From contig CAYOBW010000022.1 in assembly GCA_964402115.1 (NCBI GenBank), positions 1 through 43,553 on the forward strand: 43,553 nucleotides of DNA, given 5' to 3'. The position numbers were made by a program, and so were the translations under genes. Shown here in pieces: positions 14,551 to 26,500 of this stretch. Position 1 is the first letter of the stretch. The number at the start of each line of letters is the position of its first letter. This DNA comes from CAYOBW01 sp964402115. GTDB taxonomy: Bacteria > Verrucomicrobiota > Kiritimatiellia > UBA8416 > CAYOBW01. The notes beneath the pieces are model-generated. The model searched no databases and was not told the DNA's origin. It saw only the letters and a program-made list of their open reading frames with translations.

Positions 14551-17500
14551 ATGTTGCAGTGGCGTGACAGGCCCGCTCTTTTCGAACTCGAGGCGCTGGA
14601 GCCTCGTGTGCTGCTGTCTGGAGATGCGGCGGGACAGATCGCGGGCGGTCTCGCCCAGATTCCCCAGGTCGTCGAGCAGCTGCAACACGCCGACGCCCAA
14701 CTTGGCCAGCAGATTCCTCTTGCCGGCGGTCAGTCCGCCTCGGCTGGCTGCGATCCAACCGCGCAACTCGCCGACATTTTCGGCGGTCTGAGCGCCGCTG
14801 ACGCCGCCTCGCCCGAGTCGCTCGCGGCGGCGCTCAACCAGCGGGCCGGGGTCGCTGCCAAGCTGGTTGCCAATGACGGATCGCGCGTCACGTACGACAT
14901 CGCCGTCCGTGACGTTTTCCCTGCCACGCAACCGCTCTGGCTGCCCGGGGAGGCGGCGGTTCCCGCCGACCCTTCCGCCGGGGGCGCGGTGACCGTCTCC
15001 GGGGACTGGGAACTGCACCTGCGCGTCAGCGCCGAGGATTCCCCCACCCGGAGCACATTTGCCATCGATCCCGAGCACAGCGGTCTCCTGGTGAGCCTCA
15101 CGGGCACGAGCGCCGCGGAGGGCGCAGGCGTGCCCGGCTCAGGCGATCTCGCCGCCGCTCCGGGCCTGGTTCAATGGCAGGCGAGCTATCGGGTCACCTT
15201 CACGGACCCGGACGGGCAGAACGGGATCACGCTCGAGGAGTTGTCCACCGCCGCCATCGACCAGTTGGCCGACACCTGTCTCGATTTTCATGCCGCGACC
15301 AGCGAGCAGTTGACCGAGACCCTGCACGCCGCCGACGGTCCGCCGGAACAGCAGGCAGACGGACTGCTCGATCCGCAGGTATTCCACCTCGTGTTGGGCG
15401 GTGCCGATCCTGTTGCGTACCATGGACCTATAACGGTTACCGGTATCGCGATCCCCGCCTTCCAGGTTCCATACGCCCTGAGAGGACAGGAGGCTGCGGT
15501 ACTCGATTCCTTGCTCGCTTCTCTCCGGCAGTTATCGGACCGAACCGGCTTTGTCTTCACGACGGAGCAACCTGCGGCGGGAAGCGTCTACTCGACTCTC
15601 TACATCGGGGGCAACAGCGCACCGTTCGCGAAGTACGGCGTGTATGCCGGGTTGTCGGAGAAGGTCGATCTGGGCAACCTCGATCACGGCGACAACGCCT
15701 TCATCTTCACCGACAACATTCCGGCGGGGACCCTCACCGCCTCCGAGTATGGACTGGAACTGGCCGGGTTTGTCGCCCACGAAGCCGGGCACCTGGTCGG
15801 GTACGAGCATGCCTATCAGGTGGAGCCGGATAACCCGCTGTCCGCGGTTGGGTTCAAGCCGTACGTCCATATCGAGAGTGCCAAGGATGTGCGCAACGAT
15901 CTGATGGATGACGGGCGCCTGACCATCGCCGGCGAGGCTTACGCGGTCAACCCCAGGATCGTCAAGGCGATCACCGACTATCCGGCCTATTACTACGCGG
16001 GCGCCGTTGGCCCCGACGGGTTCCCGGAACTCGTGATGGGGCAGACCGTGCTTCATCCCGACTCCACGGGGCTGTGGGTCTCGCACATCCTCGACATGGC
16101 CTGGGCGGCCCAGACCTCCGCCGACTACTCCGAGACCGAAAAGCTTCAGATCCTCGCCTGGTCCTACGGGTTTCCCACGCACGTAGCGGGGGACGTCTGG
16201 TCGCACACCCTCATCAACGAGCTTGCGGGGGGAGTCTGGCCCGACGCCATCAACGCCCTGGACGTGGTGAACAAGGACGCGGCGGGCGCGAATATCCTGC
16301 GGCATCTTCTGGCCGAAGCCTACATGGGTGACGCCTGTCCGGGGTACGACGGTATCAAGGAAGTGAATGACCAGGTCGATCGAACCAACCTGCCCAATGG
16401 CGACGCCAGCGACAACAGCACCCCCAGCCGCGAACTGGAGGCGCCGATCCGGTTCATTTACGAAGCTCTCATCAACAACCTGCCGGACCTGCCGGGCGAA
16501 ACGCAGACGTTCGTGGCCGAGTTCTCCCGGGTCGGCGACCCTGCGGATATTGGCCTGTGGAGGGTGAATTTCAAGACGCAGGGGATAAACCTTGTCACAG
16601 GCGCCACCCTCACCACCCTGCCGGGCGTCTGGCAGATCAAGAACGAGTACGACTACTACACCATCAGGGACACCGGTGTGGCCTGGGAGGTGTACAAGAC
16701 CGTCAAGTCCCGCGGCATGCTGGCCGACAAGTTCATCGACGTTGTGCGGCCCCTCCTGGTGGCTATCGCCGAGGAGTTGGATCCGGGCGGCCCGGCCCCC
16801 GATCCCGACTTCGAGCCTTTGGCCGACGAGGTGGACCCGCTGATCGCGTCCATCGCCGGCCTGGTCAACGGCCAGCAGGGAGCCGATTTCGACCAGCTCG
16901 GCAAGAAGTTCGAGCAACTGGGCGGCAAAATCATCGCTTCCGCCGAGGATCTGCTGGGCTGGGTCACGAGCGGCGCGCCGCCCACGGAGCAGGAACTGCG
17001 CGCTTCGGCCACCGACTTCGCCACGTCCATGGGTGTGCCCGTTGCGGCTTACCTCCGCTACTGGATCCAGAACGTCGATCTCGGCCTGCAGCATTGGGGC
17101 GATTTTGGCCTGGCGATCTCCCGCGCGCTGTTCGATCCGCAGCGGCGGCGCGACTTGCAGAACGCGGAAGGGCAGAGTTACGGGGCGGACGTTCCCGAAG
17201 ACGCAGCGAGCGAGAACGGCGCGGACTTCAACGACCGGCGCACCGGAGTGGAAAACGGCATCGGCCTGCTCGATGTGCTGCTCAGCGAGCTTGAGGACCC
17301 GAACCAGGACGGACAGACCGATGACTCCTTCATCAATCAGTACTTCCTGCCCATGCTCGGCATTCCGCGCAAGCTCGGGGAGTTGCGCGTGGCCATGGAC
17401 GGCGCCGTTGGGGAAGTGGAAGACAAGGTCCTGAACCCGCTGAACGAACTTCTGGGCACCGTCAATCCCGTGGCGCCCGTCTGGAACTGGGCCAAAGAAG

Positions 17501-20500
17501 AAGTGACGCGCTGGGCCAAGAAGCTGCTCAGCGACCAGATCCAGGAGGAGTTTGGGGTCAGCATCGAGCTGTTCGAGTTTCTGTTCGAATCGGCGTCGGC
17601 CAAGATGGATATCGCGAGTATCCGGATCGGCGTGGGGACGACCGACATCGAGAACCTTTCGCGAGGGTCCGACTGTCAGGTAACCTGGAAAAGCCACGGC
17701 CTGGCGGCGGGTGACGACATTGTGTTCCAGTCCATCGGCACCCGCTTCCTGTTCGATTTCCTGGGGCAGAGCGAATGGGCGGTCCTGAATGGCGTGCATA
17801 CCGTGAAGTCGGTGACGGACCCCGATCACTTCACCATAGACGCCGACACGCTGGCACTGCTGTCCCCGTACGCTCCGGATGAAGACGCCGGCAGCGTGGG
17901 GACAATGAAGACGATCCCCATGTTCAGCCCGACGGCGCACGAAAAGCTCGATCAGTACCTGGGCTTCGGCGGCAGCGAACACCATGTGGCGGCGGCAGCC
18001 GATCTCGGTATTCTAGCGCCGGTCAATCTGGAGGGCGGCGGCACGGGCCTCGTCCACACGCTTTCCGCCGGGAATGCCACTTTCGCCTTCGACCCGCAAT
18101 CCGCGGTGAGCGCGAGCGACGACACGATCGATCTTGGCCTGGCGCACGGCCTGCAGGCGGGCCAGGCGGTGGTCTATAGCCAGGCGAGCGGCGGGCAGAA
18201 CGTGGTTGGGCTTGTGGACGGGAGAAGCTACTACGTCATCCTCGTGAACGGCTCGGACCGCAAGGTCAAGTTGTCGGCCGGCAACATTCCGCTGGGCGGC
18301 ACGAGCGTCGTTACCGTGACCCTGTACCCCGATCCGCAGGGCTCGCTGAAGAGCGATGTCGAGTTCGATAAGCAGGTCTTCGCCGCCTATGCGGACACGG
18401 TCACGATGTCGAAGATGCTCCTGCTGCAGGAGTTCCTCCCCAATGGCGAAACGCCGGTTGACGGCCATCAGCCGAAGACCATCAGCGAATTGCTCACGGA
18501 TCTGACTGGCGATGGGTATGACTTTGCCCTGCTGGAACTGAACGGCGCGGCGGTGACCGACCCCCTCGTCCCCCTCAAGACCGTTCCGCTCAACGGCGGC
18601 AACATCATGACGGCCACGCTGCCGGGGGTGGTGGACCAGTACGGCCAGCCGGTTGGCGGCCTGGACAAGAGCGGACAGACCTATGCGGCTCCGGTCTCGG
18701 GCAGTCTGTGGCTGACCTTGATCGATGGCGATCACACCTGGCGGCAGGACAGCCAGACTCTGAGTTCCCAGTTCTACCGCTACCACGCGACGATCGCGCC
18801 AAGTTCGGGCATCTCCGCCTTCTCGCCCAGCGACAACACGGCGCAGTGGAGCATCGTGCTGCCGGCCGGGACTTACAGGATCCAGACGGACTGGGAAACC
18901 AACCTCGGCATCAGGGATCAGGGGAAGCAGACACCCGCCAGTGGCGCGACGTACAGGATCTATGTCGGCTCCGAGCCGGTGCATGTCGTGGAGCGGGCCG
19001 CCGATCAGGGGCAGTATCCGAACGACGAGGTCGTGGGCTTTGACGCATGGGCCACCCTGAGCTCGAGCGGCGGACTGACCCTCGGCGCCCAGGGTGTGGT
19101 CAGAGTGGTTCTGAGCAGCGTGGCCAACGGCGACTTCGTCGTGGCCGGACGGGTTCGCATCGTGGACGTGGCGCACCCGGAGCAGGCGTGGGTCGTGACC
19201 AACCAGGACCATGACGCTCAGCTCGCGAACCTGTACGACAAAGACTATACGCCAGCGCTGGCGTCGTTGTTCAGTCTGACTGAAACGCAGAGTGCTGCCG
19301 CTGCGATGGTCAGCAGTCTGAACGCAGGGCAAGTGCCCCAGGCCATCCGGGAGGCGCTCGCCGAGAGCGGCAACCCGCTCGAGGATCGGGTCTTCCAGAT
19401 CGGCAGGCCTAATCCCTTGAGCGGCAATCCATTGGATTTCCTGGCATGGCGTAGCTACGAGACCGTGCGCAAGGGTCTGAACCAACCTTCGGACGATGCC
19501 GCCTACAATGCGGTTGTGGCCCTGTTCGCCGGGAGCGGCATCAACTCGACACACCTAGTCATCAACCCGGTCCGCGCTGAAAGCGCGGAATGGCGGGTGT
19601 TGACGGACACCGCCGATCCCCACGCCTTCCGCCTCGTTTTGGAGCAGACCGGCGCCGGCGTCGACGCGTTGCGCTGCTACGATCCGGCAAGCGGCTCGCC
19701 CGGGGACCCGCTTTTCAGTGTGGTCACCGCGGATCCTCTCACCGTCGTCAGCTTGGACCCTCTCCGTGTGGATCCATCGGTCTTATTGGCCTTTCTACTG
19801 TACGAAAACGTGTTCCTGGGCCTATCTCACCCTGAGACACCCGGCAGTCTGGCCGGACTGCGAGCGGCGTTCACAGTCTCCGGGATCGATCTGGGGCTGT
19901 CGCCGGAAATCACGGTTGTCACCCCCCACACGGGGGAGTGGGAAGTGATCACAGGGGCCGGCGGCGCCAACCGGTTCAGGATGATACTGGAGCAGACCGA
20001 GGCTGGTAACGACGTGCTTCGCTGCCTCGATCCTGACACCGTCACGGCCGTTGTACGCGGCGCAGGGCCGAACGCGTGGCTCATCGTCAACGTGGAAACC
20101 TACAGCGCCGAAGTGCTGCTGCCGCCGTCTCCCTACACGCGGTACCGGTATGGCGCGAAGCACACCGTCACGTTCGATCCGGCCTCCAGGACGTTCAAGG
20201 CCACGCTCGACTGGGACGACATCTGCTATGCCACCGGCACGGGCAATTTCCCGCTGTGGGAAAGCGAGCTCTTGCGCCAGAACGCCTTCCGGCAACTGTT
20301 CAGGGACTGGCAGAACGGCCGGGTCGGCGATTGGACGGACAGCACCGTGAATTTCCCGGACCTGGGCGATACGGCGACCCAGACGGACCCGAACGTAACC
20401 ACACCGCCAGCCGCCTTGGCGTTCGGCACGTTTCCGGCGTATCGAGCCCCGGTCCCCAGTCTGAACGTTCCCATCTTCACCACGCCCGCCAACACCCTGG

Positions 20501-23500
20501 TCAACGGGAGCATGATTGTCGCGGGGGACCTCGTGTGGAACCATCCTGCAAGCCTGACCATCGAGAACATCGCCGGAAATGGGGACGGCGCGCCCGACTC
20601 GCTGACCCTGGTTGTCGGGGCGCTCCTCGACATCCCGCGAGCGTCGAGCAACGGCACAACGGTGACGTTTGCAACAGCCAGCCATGGAGTGAGCGTGGGC
20701 GACCTGATCGGGAACACGGATAAGGGATTTCGAACCGTCGTGACCGTCGTGGGAGGCACAGCCGGCGTCATCGTGGATTCGCCGTTCGACGTGGCCCTTG
20801 TTTCGGATGGTCTGAAAAAGCTCGACCGCGAAAGCGGGGCGGACGCGATCGTCTCGGGCTTCATCGGCGGCGGCGGACTGCGGGACATCACGATTTATGC
20901 CAGCGGCCGCATCGTTCTGGAAGACGGCGCGACGATCTCCGGCCGCCAGGTGGCCGTCGCCGGCAATCACTGGAACGCGCCGTCCACGGCCCACTCGGGA
21001 GACGTGGTTCTGAACGCGGCGGCGATCGAGATCGGCGCCGGCGCCAACATCCTGGCGGACGTCGAGACGGGCAGCGCGTTCCAGGGTGGGGCGGTGACGC
21101 TCTGCTCGCAGCAGTTGCTGCCGACGGCCAACTGGAAGGTCTTCGCAATCCCGAACTTCAACTGGCGCAATGCCAGCGCGGATGTGGAGATCGGCGAAGG
21201 GGCCACGGTGCGGGGCCGCGACATCGTGGTGACCAGCGCGGCAAAGGCCGAGAAGTTCGCCGAGCCGCGGGATGAGACCTCGTACCTCACCCGGTCGATT
21301 GCGCTCGCGGACGTGAACGGCGACGGCTATGCCGACCTCGTGGAGGGCAACTACTGTCCGGATAGCGACGCGTGGAAGAAAGAGAGCGATTACGCCGTGG
21401 GCGATGTGGTGCGATCCGTTGCCGACAACCGGTTCTTCTACCGCTGTCAGACGGCCGGGAAGTCAGGAACCGAAGAGCCCGCTTGGGACCACGCGGCGGT
21501 CGGGAGCACCACCGCGGACAACACGGCGACCTGGGTTTTCTATGTGCGGCAGCCCAATCGGCTCTACCTGAACGAGAACGGCACGTTCGCGGATGGCGTC
21601 GACATCAGCATCGCCTCCTACCGGACGACGGCGGTCATCTTGCAGGACATCAATGCCGACGGGAAGGTGGAACTGGTGGTGGGAACCGATGGCCAGGGCA
21701 TTCTGCTTTATGTCTTTGAGGGCGGCCGGTTTGTGCCCCAGGCGAGTATCGAGAGCTCCTCGCGCAAGGTAACCGCGCTGGCACTGGCGGACATCGACAA
21801 GGGCGGACGCGCCGACCTGATCGTCGGCACGGAGGGCGAGGGGCTGTGGATCTACGGGGGCAGCGGCGCGGCCTTCGGCCTGGGCGTGCGGTTCGAGAGT
21901 GGCGTGTACCACACGACGTCGCTGGCTGTCGGCAACGTGGACGGCGACGTCGGCGGCTACCCCGACCTCGTGGTCGGGAACCTCGGCGAGCCGAACCGCT
22001 GGTACAGGAACGTGGGCGGCAGCTTCGTCGCGGGCGCCGACATCGCCGCCGATGCGGACCGGACCACCTCCATCGCCGTCGGTGACGTGGATGCCGACGG
22101 GGACTTGGACGTCGTGGCGGGCAACGACGACCCTGACCAGGGCAACCGCCTCTACCTGAACAACGCCGCCGGCGTGTTCGAGGCGGACGCAGCCTTCGAT
22201 GCCGAGCGGTACCCGACCAAGGCGCTGGCGCTGTCGGACGTGGACCATGACGGCGACCTCGACCTCGTGGTCGGCAACCGTCAGGCAGAAAGCCTTCTCT
22301 ATCTCAACACAGGCAAAGAACGCTTCGGGAAACCCTCGACCATTGCCGGCAAGTTCAACACCCTCAGCCTGGCCGTCGGGGACCTGGTTCCGGATGCCGG
22401 CGCCTACCAATCGCTCGTCGTGGGCAACTTCCGGGAACCGAGCCGGGTCTACCACCTGAGTCGCTACGCCCGGGCCACGCAGGCGGCGGATTGGAAGCGG
22501 CAGGACGACCCCGCGAGCTACGCCCTGACCGGCTTCAAGAGCACGCCCGCCAACCTGATCCGCAACCTCGTGCCGATGACCCGGGTGCTTACGGCAGGCG
22601 AGCTTGTGGGCACGTCAACCTGGTGGCACGACAGCGCGACCGGGCGAATCTGTGTTTCCGGCCAGCCGCAGGACGGAGAGATTGAAGTTGTGGTCGAAGC
22701 CTATTGGTTCACCGCCAATCTCGACATCGACCCGAACCTCGTGTCCGCCGTCAACCTGGCAAGCCCCGTGGCCGTCTCCGCCGATGCGGTGGTGGCGGTG
22801 GTCTCGGAGGCTGAAGCGGAAATCAGGATCGGCGCGGGCGCCAGCCTGCGCGCCTCGCACGACATTTTCCTGAAGGCGACGGCCGTCTCGTCGGCCCAGA
22901 TCACCACCATCCGCAGCGCGTGGGGCATCACCTACGGCAATTCCGAGGCCACCGCCCGGGTGACCGTTCTGAACGGCGCGTCCATCGTGGCCGGCAACGC
23001 CGTCAGCCTGAGCTCGGAAGTCGTCAACACGGTCAACGTGCTCACGTACGTCCCCTCCCTGGGCGAAAACTGGAATGTTTCCGTCTCGCTGGCGATCGGG
23101 CGGTCGGTCTCGGAGACGGAGTTGCGGGCGGGGTCGGCGGTCCAGGCGGCCAGCGCCGTTTTCACGGCGCAAAACACGGATTCCTACCAGAACACCGCGA
23201 TCGCGGCGGGTTTTGGAACCGCCAAGAGCAAAGAGGGCGAGGAGACCAACGACAGCGGCTACGGCGTGACGATCGCCATGGGGTTCCACCAGTCCACGGC
23301 GACTGTCGCCGTGAGCAGTGCGGTGACGACCACCGGCGACGTGGCGGTCACCGCCCGCGCCGTCAACCTGGCCAATGTCACCCGCTCCTTTGCCGCGGTC
23401 AGCGATTCGGTCACCAGCGATATTCCGGCCCAGGACGAACAGGATGCCGCGGAGGCCAGGGAGCCGTCAGGCTCGGTTTTCGACAGCATCGTCGGCCTGT

Positions 23501-26500
23501 TGGGCAGCGCGGACTTCGAACAGCTCTTCAACCAGGAGGTCGGGGAGTTGAAGGAGAGCTTCCGCACGGGCAAGACGAAGAATGCCTATGCCGTGGCGTT
23601 GGCCTGGGCGGGCAGCGACAACAGCGCCGCGGCCGTGCTCGATGACGACGCCCGCTTGACGATCGGCGGGGCGCTGACGATCGCCGCGGAAGCCATCGAC
23701 TGCTACCAGATCAGCGCCTGCGGCAGCGCCGGGACGCTGCGGCCGACGGAAGAGACGAGCGTGGGCGGGGCCATCGCGTACACGGAATACGCGGCCAACC
23801 AGGCCCACGCCTACATCGGCTGGAACGTGGTGGCCGACGTGCGCCAGGCCACCACCGTGCGCGCCGCCGCCACGCTGGCCAGCCCGGTTGATCCCCTCGA
23901 TCTGACGCTGGCCCTGCTCGGACTCGGAGCGGATACGCAACTGGCGATCACGGGCGAGGTCTACCAGTACGCGCAGAAATTCGGCGACGATCTCAAGAGC
24001 GAACTGGATACCAGGCTGCCCGGGTTCCTGAATGACACGCTCAGCGACGAGGACAAGATCGGAACCAGCTTCATCCACGCGGGCGGCGCGTCGGAGGGCA
24101 CGGCGCTGGGCGGCGGGATCAACATCCTTTTCGTGTACAACGCCGCGGATGCCGGCATCGCCAAGGGCGCGCTGGTGAATCAACGGTCCGCGGCGCTCTG
24201 GACCCCGGCGCAGTTGGCCGGGCAGGATGTGTCGGTCCTGGCGGACGCCTTCCTGGAGACGGTCAACCTGGCCGGCAACAGTTCCATTCTGGACTATATC
24301 GGGAACGCCATCTCGGAAACGAAGGATGCCATTGGCGGGTTCTTCCAGTTCGTCATCCATAACAACTTCGCCTCGGCCTCGATAGACGACCTTGCCGTTG
24401 TCTCCGCCCACCGCGATATCGCCGTGAAAGCGACGGCCGACAACCTCCAGTTCACCTGCGCCGTGGCGGGCGGATACTCCACGAAACTGGGCGTGGACGG
24501 CGCGGTTGTCTACGCCCGCCTGCGGAACGCGGCCCAGGCCTGGATCGAGAACCGGTCCGTTGTGTGGGCCGGCCGCGATCTGGCGGTGGAGGCGCTGAGC
24601 GACGTTTCCGTCATCAGCCTCACGCCCACCCTGGCCGTGGGCGGCGATTACGGCGTGGGGATCGGCGTCGCGATCAACCACGTGTTCGACAAGGCGCGCG
24701 CCTTCATCGGCGACGCGGGCGGGGCGCCCGGGCCTTACATCGACCGCCTCGGGGGCGTGACGGTCGGGCGTGATCTGCTGGTCAGGGCGCGCACCTCGCC
24801 CGAACTCTGGACCATTGCCGCGTCAGCGGGGATTGCGCTGGGCAGCGACGGCACTACCGAGGAGCCCACGAAGACGGACATGGGCCAGGGCGAATCGGCG
24901 GACGCCGGAGGCGGCATCTTCGCGTTTATCCAGGATCCCAGCAAGATCCTCGACCTCCTCGGGGGCGACGTGGCCGAGGGCGTGAACGTGGGCGGGGACT
25001 CCGAAACGGGGCTTGGCGCGGCAGGCGGTGTGGCGATCAACTGGATGCGGCAGGACACCCTGGCTTTCATCCAGGATCTCGCCGCGGTCTCGGTGGGCCA
25101 GGCCGCCACGGTGGAGGCTCTTGCCGTCTGGGACGACGGGGCCGTGCCGGTCGGCGACACGCACAACACCCGGCTGATGGCCATCGCCGGGGGATTCGCG
25201 TTCGGGAACGAGGGCGGCATCGGTGGGACCTACGCCCACAATCAGCTCTATCAGAACACGCGGGCCGTCATCGCCAATACGCAGCTCACCGCGCGGGTCC
25301 TGGACGTCGAGGCGCGTAGCGGGAGCCAGTCCCTGGCGGCCACGGCCAGCGGGGCGGGCGCCAAGAAGAGCTTTGCGGCCGCCGGCGCGCTCAACTATAC
25401 GCGGATCGAGCACAACACCGCGGCCACGCTGGGCGACGGCGCCCGGGTGGAAACCGGAAGCGCCAGCCTCAAAGCCCGCAATGACGACCTGCTGCTCCCG
25501 CTCGCCGGGGGGCTCGCCTTCACAACCGAAGACGACGCGAATGCGGCCGTCGGGCTCTGCATTTCCCTGAGCTTCGTCGTCAACGACATCGGCGCCTGGA
25601 TCTCTGGCTGGGCTGTGCTGACGGCCACGGGCGATGTCGTCGTGACCGCGAGCGACCGGACCGAGGACTTCTCGGGGGCGGCGGCGCTGGCCGTGACCAG
25701 CGAAGGGAGCGTCGGCGGCAGCGGTTCCGCCGCCTCGGCCAATCTCACGGTCTCGGTTCAAGCCGGCATCGGCGCCGGCGGGAAAGTGGACGTCGGCGGG
25801 AGCCTCTACATGGACGCCGACGACCGGACCCGCGTGGTCGTGCTTGCCGGATCGATAGGCTACGGCAGCGACGCGGGCTTTGGGGTTTCGGTCGCCAACC
25901 TCAACATCCCATACCGCCTGGTGAGGGCCTCGATCGGCGAGGGCGCCGTGGTGGACGTCAAGGGCGGCGGCGCCGGCCTCCTGGACCCGGGCGATCTGGA
26001 CCCGGGCGATGGTGCGTACGGCGGCGCCGGGCTGACGCTCGATGCGACGACACAGGATGACTTCTGGCTGGTTGCGATCGGCGGCGCCGTCGGCGACAAC
26101 GGCATCGCGGCTTCGATCGTCGTCGTCACGACGGGCAACACAACCGATACGACCGAAGCGTGCATCGGGGCCGCGGCGCAAGTGAACGCGACCAACGGCA
26201 ATGCCGGCGCCGCCGCGGGCCAGTCCGTGCGTTTGCGGGCGGCCGGCGACACCTCGATCGCGAGCGCCGCCGGCAGCCTGGGCATCGGCACCGACACGGC
26301 GGGCGCCGGGGCCGCCGTGAATGTCCAGGTGGTGAAGCAGACGGTCACGGCTTGCATCGGCGCCGGCGCCCACGTTTATGCCAGGAAGGACGTGCTGGCC
26401 GAGGCGTCGTCAGTGGAGAATAATGTCGCCGTCGCGGCGGGCTTCGCCTACGGGAATGAGGTCGGGATCACCGGCTCCTTCGTGGTTCTCTTGGTCGAGA

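Noticed and set aside
15532..17985. 817-codon open frame on the minus strand, and similar long ones at 30631-32658, 39109-41505 and 41566-43548
   Set aside because: They lie opposite the giant gene, have low-complexity Arg/His/Gly/Val-rich translations without domains, and arise from GC-rich codon bias of the plus frame.
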